64,000 bases of DNA from Cinnamomum chago. Its lineage: Eukaryota > Streptophyta > Magnoliopsida > Laurales > Lauraceae. Positions 22,456-33,412 of the stretch are shown here, piece by piece. The notes beneath the pieces are model-generated. The model had not been told where the DNA came from. It did not search any database and saw nothing but the letters and a program-made list of their open reading frames with translations. Where the stretch lies: contig CP142460.1 of the NCBI GenBank assembly GCA_038049695.1, forward strand, positions 25,514,001-25,578,000. Direction: 5' to 3'. The translations under genes were made by a program, and so were the position numbers. How positions within the stretch are numbered: the first letter of the stretch is position 1; every line of letters starts with the position of its first letter.

Positions 22456-25037
22456 TCAATCCAATGAGACGGTCTCACATGTGGCTACATCTGGACTTAT
22501 AATCTCTTTAAAACGCCTGATTCGATCTTCGTATGCTAATTCCCAACCGCTCGTGCAAAGAAGATGGAATTCTCTCCATTTATTGGCAATAGGTGGAACA
22601 TGATGATCTCGGATCATGAATACCTTCAAAAAATTCAAAAAATAAATAAACATGTCATTTACGTTAACATTTATATTGTAGACAAGTAGTCGTTTTTTAA
22701 ATTCAATACCTGAACGAAGTGATTTTCATTAACAAAACCTATCGCTATCTCCAACCAAGTAGATGCAGGCAACGGTGGTGACCTGAGAGGAAGAAAGGTC
22801 AAACATTGTGACATGCTGAAGTGAAATAGAACCAAGTTGTAATGAGATGCAATAAGATGCCGCATGTCAGGCATAGTCAACCAATGGTTATATGAAGGAT
22901 GATCCTCATAGTATGATAGTGTCTCAATGAGTTCTTCCACTCTATTTTCCACTCCATATAATGCTTTGTAACTTTCCACATGTGCCAGCAGCTCCTGCAA
23001 GAGTTCTCTCTTAACCTGTTCTCATCCATCTTCAATATGACCAATCAAAGCAGCAATTGCTCTAAAACCACAATTACCATCGGCTACAACATCTTTGATA
23101 ATGCGTACAAAAGGCCTTAATCCTTCTAAGAACTGTGAACTATATGAACTGGCATTTCTTTATCTTTTTCTCACTACTCTAGGCTTTTTTTTTTTGTGTT
23201 CCAACGTTGCATTAATGCCAGTGGGAGCAGGTGAGTGACTATCCTGTGCAGATTGTATCATCTCAAAAGCACTTGGTTCTCTTCTGGTGGATGTATCAAT
23301 CTTACTACGTGGTCGCCCATGGGTTCGGGTCTTAACTTCGGGTTCTAACAAAAAAGTATTGTCTGGCTTTAACAACTCCCTCATTTTCTTTAAGAGTTGT
23401 AGTTTTCATGTTTGATCGTATTCATTAAACCGCTGTTCAAGTAACCCCAACTCCGCCTTGCAATCCAATTCCAGAGTTAAGTGCTTCGAAATGGTACAAG
23501 GATGCATGTCAAGCTTGGCCCAATGCGGGTGTATACAATGCAAGGGAATTGGCCATCCTTCTGAAACATATGTAGCGATCTCATGTGCACATGGCAACCC
23601 GTGTGTAGCACAAATAATAACATAAAAATTAATTGGTTTGCATGCAGATGTATAAAAATATGTATAAAGTATCAATTATGGGATAATGAAAAGTATAAGG
23701 CTCGCCTATTTGATGTAGTATTTCCAAGATGCATGCATTTATCTACCCACGCTGAGACAAATCTCTCATTGTATTCATCTAACCAAGTATCCTTTACGTA
23801 CTGCAGTGCTGAAGGATATGTTGTGAACTCTTGATTTAACTTATGCCGATTCATAATATACTATTCTTCTGTGGAGGAATGGACCAACATATTCCAATAC
23901 AATGTGAATCTATCCCACTTCTCCTTTGTTTCAAACAACTTCTTACATTTCGCTAGGACATTCTTGTTTATGTGTCATTTGCATAATAAATGCCTTGCAT
24001 TAGGGAATACACCTTTGATGGCTTTTATGAGTGACAATTCTCTGTCTGTCACAATAACATCAGGAAGAGCATCCTCACCAATGATAGAACGTAATACACC
24101 CAAAGCCCATGCATAGTTGCTTTCGCGTTCAGCTTCAATGTAAGAAAAGCACACAGAGAAAGTCATATCTGTTGAAGTCACTCCGACAATCTCTAATAAA
24201 GGCATGCGATACCGGTTGGTCTTGTAAGTGAAATCCATGATTAAGACATGAGGAAATGACCGCAACAACTCTATGCTTTTTGGATGAGCCCAAACCAAAT
24301 CAGTGATAGTGTCACTGTCCTCACAGTTCCTGTGGCACTCAATGTAGTTTTGCTCTGTCAACTTTCCCATGAGTTGTTGCATCTGTGTCCTCCCACCTCG
24401 CTCAACAACTCTGTGCCTCTGACGAGCATTGTAAATGATCTTAATTGTTATTACATTTTATTCACTTCTTTGTTTTAACGTAACCACAATGTCTTTCGGT
24501 CTCACCATGCTCTTAGACAATCTTGTTTCCTCCTTTGTTAATCTCCCTGCGAATGAATAACCCTCTAAATACTCTACAGCAAGGTGATAATGTACACCAC
24601 ATGCAACTTCCAACATCCAATCGTCAAAAGTGTCCAACTTTTTACCCTTTAATGTAAAAGGGCATCCACATTTCTTCGACCTTGTTTGCTTGATCTTCTT
24701 CTTAGAAGGTCCCTCATCATTGGTCTTACTATGCTAGAAATAGCCGCTTCTCTCACATGCTAGGATAACTCTAGCTTTTATTCTAGGCCTCGCAGCATTT
24801 GATACCTTTATGACAATGACGAAACCGTTTCTTTTACCCACGTCACGAGCCCAGTCACTAATGCATCTCGACTGTGAAATATCTAAAAACATAAACATTG
24901 AATAAAAAATTAGTAACACAGAATATTTATTCAAATTATAATTTAATATGTCTTACTTCTTTGGTTGTAAACACATCTGTAAAGTCCACCACATAGGCTG
25001 ACTGAACTTGGCTTTCATCTGTGGATATCTGCAGTGA
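22456..25037 (-). pseudogene. MULE transposase with FAR1-type DNA-binding domain, SWIM finger and OTU protease, broken
   Basis: Read on the minus strand: a short first exon (about 25037-24957, ending FTDVFTTKE before GTAAGACAT), then a FAR1-like zinc region (CISDWARDVGKRNGFVIVI, LACERSGYF, KKCGCPFTLKGKK). The MULE transposase core follows at 23975-24382 (VLIMDFTYKTNRYRMPLLEI, VIVTDRELSLIKAI with two catalytic Asp). Then the third-acid region, a SWIM finger (ATHGLPCAHEIATYV), a basic linker (KTRTHGRPRSK), and an OTU cysteine protease: DVVADGNCGFRAIAALIG (near 23090) with DGNC, and GFVNENHFVQ with the likely catalytic His. After an intron the C-terminus ends at 22456. In-frame stops (for example near 24732, 24465, 23975, 23020) show it is inactive. 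Confidence 0.8.
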
Positions 25038-25065
25038 GGAGAAAGAAAATGTGAATTTCTGAGGA

Positions 25066-25156
25066 CCGTTCGGACATATACAACTGCACATCATTAATAT
25101 GTTCGAAATATTATAACCGAACAAATCCTGAATGTTAGGTTATAAATAGTCGAACA
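25066..25156. repeat. Right subterminal motif cluster of the MULE
   Basis: CGTTCGGAC (25067), TGTTCGAAAT (25100), ACCGAACAA (25117) and GTCGAACAT (25149) lie within 90 bp, matching the left cluster in type and in mixed orientation. The cluster ends 10 bp before the Copia junction at 25167. Confidence 0.55.
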
Positions 25157-25166
25157 TACTATCAAA

Positions 25167-26167
25167 TCATAACCTCCTCTAGCTAGTTTGTTCATAGGAC
25201 CACATACATCAGTGTGAACCAATTCTAACAACTCCTTTGACCTCAGTCCCTTTTCAGAGAATGACCTTTTGGTCATCTTTCCCATGAGACAAGATCCACA
25301 CTGAGGAAAAGGTTCGAGATCTAATGAGCTCAGAAGCCCATCCTCTACCAACCTCTGAATCCGTTTTAGGTTAATATGACCCAAACGTAAGTGCCAAAGA
25401 TAAGTGTCATTGGTCGAAGATACCTTCCTCTTGAGGGAAGATGAGCTTTCTAGTTGTACATTATGCAGTGAGGGAGCAATAGGATATATATAAAATAAGT
25501 TATCATGCATTCTACCGGAACATATAATATTTCCATCTCTACTGATATCAACACCAGAATGGAAAGAAACTGAATAATTAAATTCAAAGAGTTTGGAAAC
25601 TGAAATTAAATTCTTCCTTATGTCCGGAACATAAATAACATTGTTTAAAACTAATATCCTATCATGCGGAAAATGTAAGGTAACTGCTCCCACTGCAACA
25701 GCCCATATCTTTGCTCCATTTCCAACTCTAAGGTCAAACTCCCCTTTCTCAAGCTTTTTCATTATCTGAAACCCCTGCAATGAATTGCAAATATGATTAG
25801 TGGCTCCAGAGTCTACTATCCAGGAATCAGTAGAATCAACCACATGACAGGTTTCAATGTAGTAGGAAAGAGATATACCTTTCTTATCTGAGCCTAGGAG
25901 CTTGGGACAATCTTTCTTCCAGTGACCTTTGAGGCCGCACTTAAAGCATTTCCCTTTGGGCTTTTCACCTGTGCCTTTGTCCTTCTTCCCAACATTGCCC
26001 TTTTTCTGTCCTTTTCCCTTACCCTGCTTCTTCTTGAACTTTTTCCCTTTCGGGTTGAGTTTAGAGGAAAACTGGGAAAAGTGAAGTTGGCCTTTAGGCT
26101 TCATGATGGCCTCTGCCGCCTGGAGTTCTTTCATTAACTCAGAGAGAGTCATGTCCATCTTGCTCAT
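25167..26167 (-). pseudogene. Copia copy 1: gag end, protease and integrase start, truncated
   Basis: Starts at ATG 26167 (MSKMDMTLSELMKELQAAEA), in a different frame from gag. It has the zinc knuckle CFKCGLKGHWKKDCP, the aspartic protease motif SWIVDSGATNHICNSL, and the integrase zinc region (LWHLRLGHINLKRI, CGSCLMGKMTKRSF) up to VHTDVCGPMNKLARGGY, where homology to copy 2 stops at 25167. It would process the polyprotein and integrate cDNA, but lacks the integrase core, RT and RNase H. Copy 1 has no stop at the place where copy 2 has one (40753). Confidence 0.88.
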
Positions 26168-26699
26168 GTTGAAGTTTGAGCTTGAACTGGTTGAAAGACC
26201 CCGGCAGAGTTTCGAGAATCATATCAGTCTGACTCCCTGCATCAATCTCAGCCCCTAGGATCTCAGCTTCATTGAAACAATCCATCATTTTGAGCATGTG
26301 CTCTCTGACAGGTGTTCCCTCAGCCATCCTAGAATTCATGATTGTCCTTAAAGCAGCTTGCCTAGCTGGCCTACTTCTGTCTGCGAACATCTCAGACAAG
26401 GACAACATGATATCTGAAGCTGTGTCCATTTGTTCATGCTGCGTTTGCAACACGTTGGACATGGAAGCAAGCATGTAGCATTTGGCCATGCTATTCGCCT
26501 TTTTCCATTTCTTTTCAGCCTCTAGCTGGTCATATGTAGAATAATCATCAATGGTAGGACAGGGTTCCGACAAAACATACTTGTACTCCTCAGCGGTGAG
26601 TACTATGTTAAGGTTTCTTTTCCAGTCTACGTAATTTGGGCCAGTCAATTTGTTCTCACGCAAAATACTCATCAACGGGCTAAAAGAATCCTTCCCCAT
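26139..26699 (-). pseudogene. Copia copy 1: gag, frame-shifted from pol
   Basis: Start chosen at ATG 26699 (MGKDSFSPLMSILRENKLTG) because this matches Copia gag N-termini; an upstream in-frame extension is leader sequence. Contains GPNYVDWKRNLNIVLTAEEY and SMAKCYMLASMSNVLQ, typical UBN2-like gag. The frame ends at 26139 (HEQDGHDSL), while the conserved NMSKM...TLSELMKELQ continuation is in another frame. The same shift occurs in copy 2, so it predates the duplication. Confidence 0.85.
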
Positions 26700-26854
26700 C
26701 TCTCTGGATATATATAACAAGTTATAATTAGACAGGTAGTATATATGTAACATGTATATTGTGCTTGTAATAAAAGGAAAAACATGCACAAGACTTTTTA
26801 CATTATTTAACCCTAATAATAATCTATCAGTGTCTCAACCTCCTCATAGACCCT

Positions 26855-27345
26855 CCATCGAAGGGATGGCCGAGCCTACAGTCACGTTGAGTTAAGGTCT
26901 GCTTATTTGGATCATCACTGTCTGGATACGCATATCCAGTGATAGTCCAATCACTGATTGGTTTGGCCTCATATGACAAACAACTCTAACTCCTAGGGAG
27001 AGGTCATTACCGTCTTATGTCAAGTGTATTACCATCTTTTATGAACGTTCCCAGAATGTCTATGACTTAAGTCCTCCGAAGGGAAGTGACTCCAATCAAC
27101 CCTTGAAGTGAACCTTAGTAAAGAGCTCCACCGAAGGGATGGCCGCTCCCACCAACGCTTCATTGACATTCTATAGAAGTGATCTTTAGTAAAGAACTCC
27201 ACCGAAAGGATGGCCGCTCCCACTAACACCTCATTACGAATATTCACATTAGTTCACCCACTAACCCATCGAAGCGATCTTTAGTAAAGAACTCCATCGA
27301 AGGGATGGCCGCTCCCACTAACACTCTAATGAGATAGCATGAACC
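26855..27345. repeat. Leader repeats with core GAAGGGATGGCCGCTCCCAC
   Basis: The block CTCCACCGAAGGGATGGCC with GCTCCCACTAAC recurs near 26865 (variant), 27130, 27203 and 27297, often preceded by GATCTTTAGTAAAGAA. Spacing is irregular (70-260 bp). Confidence 0.7.
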
Positions 27346-28186
27346 TAAAATGGAAGGCCGTGGGGTTTTCCCAAACCCCTCTCCCACTTGATTATTTCAC
27401 ACTAGGGTTTAAAGGTCTTGGGACCTGAGGGTTATGGGCCCACTAGGGTAGCAACATATTAGATTTTAGTTTGGCCTCTCTTGGAAACTTAGGGTACCAA
27501 GATAAACTAAACCCTATCCAATTTTAAACCTTAGACAAATAGAAGGTGCTGGTCTAAGATCCGTTTAAAACAATTTGCCAAACAAAAACAATCCAATATA
27601 GAAAGATGCCAATTTTAAGAACCTAGTGGTGGCCATGTTACTAGGTGATAAACATAGCAATTATATAAAGCATTCAACCATGCATTCCATATATAAAAGC
27701 AAATTAAAGAATGCAATCCTTGATGGCTCCCTGCTATTTTTGGACTTCAAATCCTTTTCCAACTAGGATTCCTTATCCAACTAGGAAACTTGGTTAAGAG
27801 TCCTTTTCGCACTAGGAAACCTTCGTTGCCTCCACCACCATGGGATCCTCCTCTAATTGCAACCATGCAATCTTTGAAGCTTTCTTCTCCTTGCTTGTTA
27901 CAATAAATTAATTTATACAAGCAAACCCATGAAAAGCAAAAACCAAAAAATTACATTGGAGATCCCTATGCTTTTCAAGAAAGCTTACATCAAGACTAGT
28001 TGAAATCAAATTAAGGAAAAATTACAATCTCCTATGGTTGCTAACCGCGCAACCGTACAATTTCCAACTAATTAAAAAACATCCAAATCCACACACATAC
28101 ATGCGAACCATCAAGGATGCAATTATATGGCTGCAAACAAAGAGGTTAGTGCATTCATTGTGCTATGTACAGCACTATATAGTGAT

Positions 28187-28625
28187 CTGAAATAATTCCA
28201 GCACCCTGGAAAAAAATCCTGCACTTGAAACATATAGAAAACAGCATTCTGGAATTATTCCAGCAGCATGGAAACAATTCCTGCACTTCAAACATGTAGT
28301 AAACAGCATTCTGGAATTATTCCAGCAGCATGGAAACAATTCCTGCACTTCATACATGTAGTAAACAGCATTCTGGAATTATTCCAGCAGCATGGAAACA
28401 ATTCCTGCACTTCATACATGTAGTAAAAAGCATTCTGGAATTATTCCAGCAGCATGGAAACAATTCCTGCACTTCATACATGTAGTAAAAAGCATTCTGG
28501 AATTATTCCAGCAGCATGGAAACAATTCCTGCACTTCATACATGTAGAAAATAACATTCTGGAATTATTCCAGCAGCATGGAAAAAATTCCTGCAGCCTA
28601 GAAAAAATTCTTGCACACTATTAAT
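28187..28625. repeat. 62-bp tandem repeat in the Copia leader, about 6.5 copies
   Basis: CAGCATTCTGGAATTATTCC starts units at 28242, 28304, 28366, 28428, 28490 and 28552 (first letters vary), exactly 62 bp apart, with partial units at both sides. Each unit continues AGCAGCATGGAAACAATTCC and a CATACATGTAGTAAA segment. It lies 90 bp inside the primer site. Confidence 0.95.
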
Positions 28626-28716
28626 GCAGGAAATAACAACCTAAAGGGCGCCACCATGCCCTTAATTAATCTAGGAATGAAAACCACACAACATGGGATC
28701 ATGATTAATCATGGAG

Positions 28717-28730
28717 TGGCTCTGATACCA
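28717..28730 (-). promoter_or_regulatory. Primer binding site of Copia copy 1 (initiator tRNA-Met type)
   Basis: Minus strand reads TGGTATCAGAGCCA, the classic primer site complementary to the initiator methionine tRNA 3' end. It sits one base from the LTR end at 28732. Confidence 0.9.
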
Positions 28731-28731
28731 T

Positions 28732-30733
28732 TGAAAGTAAATGCATTACAGATCTGAAAACAGATTCAAGAGGACGTCCATGGCTGATCTTGTTTTAAAA
28801 ACTTGAAACTAATCTGATTTTCCAGCCATGAATCATGCATAAAAACTCCATGAAACCATGATCAACATGTGTATAAAGTAAGGAGATGTTAGAGGACTAA
28901 TACCTTGCTGATTTGAAGGTCTCAAGTCTTTGAAAGGAATGCTCCAAAGGTCTGATATCAGCCAGCAGTAAGCAATGCTAGTTGCAGGAATTTTCTGCAG
29001 TAGCTTCTCCTTTGGTCTTCTCTTCTATTCCACTTCCCAATCTGATTGGTGTTGATGGTGGGATCAAACTATGGAATCCTAAGAAGGGTTTTCTGAACTT
29101 CTCTTTGTGGAAACAACCCAAGACCTGATCTCCTCTCCTATGAAGAAGAAGAGGGCAGCAATGGGGTGGGCGTGTGTGTTCTTCTCTCTTGCTTTTGGGC
29201 GGCCAATGGATCTCTATGGTGTTATACCCCTAGGGTTAATTCCAGCCCTTTTAAATCATGTGTTGCACGCCCAAAAGGGACTCCCTTATATTTATAAAGC
29301 TTTGATTCCTTTAAGGAATACTCTTTCCTATAGGAATGTCAATCCCTAAAAAGAATAGCAACCTCCCCTTTAGTTGTGCAACACTTACTAATTAAAGACA
29401 CTAAAATTAGTAACCTTTGATCAATGGAATTCTTACCCAAAGAGGAGTCTTTCCTTCCAAGTAAAGATACCTAATCAAACTTGGAAACCTCACACAAGGG
29501 GCTCCACTTATGGCTGGCCCACAAGATAGCTAAACACACCATGGCCCACTAGTCAATAATTTAGCTAGAGTTAAATTCATGTATGCCATCAAGAGCCTAT
29601 TAGAATTTAAACTCAAAATTATTCTTCCACAAAATAATTCAACCACATATCATCTAATTAAATTAGGAAACCATGCCAATATAGGAAAGTGGCTAGAAGA
29701 GGGACCAAATGACATATTTGCCCTTGGCTCCCAAAATGACCAAAATGTCCATGCTAACCCCATAGCAACATTAAGATCATTTTAACCCTAACTCATTCCA
29801 CTAGAGAGTTATGGTTGCACTCCAGGGACAAATATTAAATTGCAAATAAAGCTCATCATTAATAGACGATTGTCTTTGACCTACCAAGTACAATGACCAC
29901 AATGCCCCTCTATGTAACATCCATAATCAAGTAGGTTAACCGATGTACTATCTACCTTCTTGATTACATCTCAACCTTAGAACTTCATACCCTTGACTTA
30001 ATCATCATCCGGATATCATTCTCTTGATCCAGGGAGCGACCCACAAGTTCAATATCCATATGGAACATCCATATACTAAGATCTTAGATTCTGATGATTA
30101 ATCGGATAATTCTAAGAGGACGATCATTCCATCACACGATGGCATAGATTCCATATTGCATTTGCACGTCCCAACTAATCAAGCCCGAGTACCCAAAACA
30201 CAGAGCTGTTGACCCATTAACAGGATCTCACCCATAGTGAATTAAAGCACAAGAACTTGACTTCGTCAGTTCATCCACAAATGCTCAAGATTAAGAGCAC
30301 TGGTCACTTAGTAGCAAGAGGTGATTTGATCTCTCTCTGTGATAGTACTATTTCAGAGATCACACCTACAAGTGGTCCTGTTCAATGCATGACACATGCA
30401 CTAATGAGATAAATCCGGAAAGTCCTCCTTGACTAAGGTAAGTCACCCTGAATACAGGAGAGTATCTCATTATAACTTATACCAAGATGAAGTGCCCAAC
30501 TCCATCTCTCAGTTATGAACATGTTTATTGTTTCAAGTGTCCATGACTCAGACCTTACTGTGTGTAGCCACTACACACCTGAGTCATTTACTAGAAAACA
30601 ATGGGCCTTATACAACCATACATATACACAAGTATAAAGAGAAAGATGTCATTCCATTAAATAACCAATAAATATCCAGTTACAGAGATGTGAGTGCAGT
30701 CAGTGGGCTTTAGGGCATACACCAATCCCAACA
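28732..30733 (-). repeat. Copia LTR shared by two internal regions
   Basis: On the minus strand it begins TGTTGGGATTGGTGTATGCC at 30733 and ends ATGCATTTACTTTCA at 28732; 2,002 bp. On one side is a polypurine tract with RNase H, on the other a primer site with gag, so it is at once the 3' LTR of copy 2 and the 5' LTR of copy 1. I see no other copy of this LTR in the window. Confidence 0.88.
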
Positions 30734-30749
30734 ATCTCCCACTTGCACT
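30734..30749 (-). promoter_or_regulatory. Polypurine tract of Copia copy 2
   Basis: Minus strand reads AGTGCAAGTGGGAGAT directly before the LTR start TGTTGGG, the usual plus-strand primer of Copia elements. Confidence 0.85.
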
Positions 30750-31194
30750 AAAGATCACTACGACCTAACCTAACTCCCATAGACTCAACATGTGAAGTAA
30801 AGACTTTCTCAGTAAGAGTCTTAGTAAATGGGTCAACTAAGTTATTTGCTGAGGCAATCTGCTCTACCACTATTTCTCCATCCTGTACGAATTCCTGGAT
30901 CAAGTGGTACTTTCTCTGAATATGCTTGCCTTTTTTGTGATTCCTGGGCTCTTTGCAGTTAGCTACTGCACCAGTATTATCGCAGTACATGACAATCTGT
31001 TTTTGCACTGCAGGAACTACTCCCAATTCCAATAGGAATTTTCTGAGCCATACTGCTTCCTTCGCAGCTTCCGATGCCGCCACATACTCTGCTTCCATGG
31101 TAGAATCAGCAGTACAATCTTGCTTGACACTTCTCCATGATATAGCCCCTCCTGATAGAGTAAAGACGTATCCCGAGGTAGACTTTCTGCCATC
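30748..31194 (-). pseudogene. Copia copy 2: RNase H, C-terminal part
   Basis: From the nested-element junction: [69 protein letters not shown] and [14 protein letters not shown], the standard Copia RNase H end. The N-terminal part with YTDSDFQSDVDG is at 38708-38760. The reading frame on both sides is open, so only the insertion splits it. The 5 bp CCATC (31190-31194) are the target duplication. Confidence 0.9.
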
Positions 31195-33399
31195 TGTTAG
31201 GAATTTTCTAGATTGCAATTTGATGGATGCATATCATTCTAGCATCATTTGATTTACACACTTGCATTGGTTTTAAAGTAAACTTGAAATCTTGATTTAT
31301 TCATGCATTGCTTTTAAGATTTGTAAAAGTATTGATTTATGCATGATTTGTTTTTTAATCTTGGATGCATTTGATTTAGAAAAGAGTTTTCAAGAAATCA
31401 AGCAAGCCTTTGTTTTAAAAGTTTTGAATCTTTTTAGGCTTTTTATGTCATGTTTTAAAAACCATTATAATCTTTAAAACATGTTTTCCAAGCTTGATTT
31501 AGTGGCCAAAAGGTCCCCCAAAGAAATAACTTTGAAATGGCAAAAGTTGGAAATTTTGTCAAAAAGGGGGAGTCCCGGCAGTGTCGCCGGTCGACCGAGA
31601 GGCAGGTCTCGGTCGACCGAGACAACTGCAGGCAAAAATTGCCTGGGAGCACCAACGGTCAGAAATATGACCGTTGTGTGTTCTCGGTCGACCGAGGCCT
31701 GTTTGCCGGTCGACCGAGAACTAGCCGTTGGCCACTTTTCCCTATAAATATGAGTTCTTTCCCTTGCCAAAAGTTGGGAATTTTTAACCCCTCCTTGAGA
31801 GGATTTGAGGCATATCAAAAGGGAAAAGAACCAAGGGATGAAGGGGAAGATTAGGAAAGCTAAAGCTTGGATTAATGAAGTTAAACCACCAAGTAGGCTC
31901 TTCCTTTCTTAATCATATGTTTTCATGCTTTGTTTTATTTTTGGTAAATCATTTCTAGCATGATAAACTATGTTTGTGTTGTGTCCTTAACATGTGTTAT
32001 GTTTTGAGTTGATTTATTGTTTTGGATACAACACCATATGATTCAATTCAAGTAGTACTTAACTTTGGTAAATCTAAGTAGATCATGTTAATGTAAAAAC
32101 CTTTGAAATCATATGTAACATGATCCATATACTTGGTTGAATCTTTGGTTGTTGTTTTCCATCATAAGAAAATCACTTTCAAAACTATCTTATGTTTTGG
32201 ACTCAACCTCTTTACAAATCATATGTTTTCATGTTTTGTTTTATCATTGGTAAATCTTGTAACATGTTAATATATGATATGTTGTATCCTTAGCATATTC
32301 TATATTTTGAATAGATCTATTGTTTTGGATACATCACCATTGATTCATCAAAGTAGTACTTTATTGGTAAATCTAAGTAGATCATGTTAATGAAAGATGT
32401 AACATGATTCATATACTTTGTTGAATCTTTGGGTGTTGTTTTTCCATCATAAGAAAATCTCTCTCAAATGTATCTTATGTTTTGGATTCAACATGTTTAC
32501 AAATCATATGTGTATTATTGTTTTAAAGTTTCACAACTTGCATCACTTTGATAGGTAAATCATTTTCAAGTTGTATTTATAATTACATATGATTTGTCCC
32601 CTAATTTCAATCAAATCTATTTTTATGTTTTGAGCTTCATTGATGATTTGATTGACATCCCTATGCATCACATGTTTAGAGCTAATCCATTTCATACAAC
32701 TTGTGTAACTTTGATATCATTAACAAGTTGTTACTTTTAACATGTGATTGCATCATATCCTCAATCATAAATGTGTTATGAGCTAAAACTTTCAAAAGCC
32801 TTAGGCTTACATTTATGAGCTTTCATTTTCAAAATGATTGAGGACCACACACACACACTTCATTTGTTTTCATCTTTGCATTCATAGTGTGAGTGTGTAT
32901 TTGTATTTCACTTCCATATCCGCCTATTTAAGAGGCATTGTAATGAGCTAAATAGAATCTCCATCAAGTGTATGATAGACACTAATTAGAGAGATAACCA
33001 ACCTTGTGGTTGAAGAGGTTATTGCTTAGCCTATAAAAGCATAATGTATAGGTTGATGTTAAGCCTTGAAAAACATCATTGTAAGGTTATTGCTTAGCCT
33101 TGGAAAGCATATTGTAAAGGTTATTGCTTAGCCTATTGAAAAGCATAAATAGTGGAAATCCGGTGGGGTGTTGGATCACAAGCCGGTAGTGGATGTAGGC
33201 ATTGAGGCCGAACCACTATAAATACTTGTGTGATGGTGCTTGCTTTGTGGTGATTGTTTTTATTAGCTTCCGCATATTGTTTGATAATCATCACTTATGA
33301 CTAGTTTGTTTTAAAGAAGTTAAAATTGTTAAAATTGGTCATAAAAGAAGCTCACCCTATTCACCCCCCCTCTAGGGTTCGGATCCAGGTGGACTTACA
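31195..33399 (+). repeat. 5' LTR of the non-autonomous element
   Basis: Runs TGTTAGGAATTTTC to GGTGGACTTACA. Four CGGTCGACCG palindromes (31588, 31610, 31685, 31707) precede a TATA box TATAAATA at 31743-31750. Near its 3' end there are four TTGCTTAGCC-type repeats (33029-33135). Related to the solo LTR 12110-17148. Confidence 0.93.
31743..31750 (+). promoter_or_regulatory. LTR TATA box
   Basis: CCCTATAAATATGAG lies 27 bp after the last CGGTCGACCG palindrome. The same site is at 37051-37058 in the right LTR. It is the most likely transcription start signal of the element. Confidence 0.6.
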
Positions 33400-33401
33400 A
33401 G

Positions 33402-33412
33402 TGGTATCAGAG
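33402..33412 (+). promoter_or_regulatory. Primer binding site of the non-autonomous element
   Basis: TGGTATCAGAG, two bases after the LTR end, matches the initiator tRNA-Met primer site. Confidence 0.9.

Larger units (their letters stand above)
19466..25166. mobile_element. Mutator-like element (MULE) carrying a plant mobile domain gene, right end lost
   Basis: The element holds two genes in tail-to-tail order: a plant mobile domain gene on the plus strand (20256-22170) and a FAR1/MULE transposase-OTU gene on the minus strand (22456-25037). The left boundary is set at GGGGAGTTCTATTGGCACCA (19466), a Mutator-type terminus by appearance. Its partner at the right is missing because the Copia sequence begins abruptly at 25167 in the middle of an integrase gene. 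TTCGAA-like subterminal motifs are found at both sides. Plant mobile domain genes inside MULEs are known; both genes here are broken. Confidence 0.75.
26700..28716 (-). other. Untranslated leader of Copia copy 1
   Basis: About 2 kb between primer site and gag without a coding frame. It holds two repeat regions (listed separately). Its gag-proximal 350 bp are the same as in copy 2 (42200-42549). Confidence 0.75.

Noticed and set aside
28187-28625. CRISPR-like array of regular repeats
   Set aside because: Units are 62 bp with no unique spacers and lie in a plant Copia leader; it is a plain tandem repeat.
28717-28730. Possible initiator tRNA-Met gene (also at 33402)
   Set aside because: Only the short TGGTATCAGAG primer-site string is present next to LTR ends; no cloverleaf sequence follows.
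31481-31854. Several overlapping frames, identical at 36789-37162
   Set aside because: They lie in the LTR, repeat Val-Asp-Arg because of the GGTCGACC palindromes, and occur on both strands; LTR sequence, not genes.
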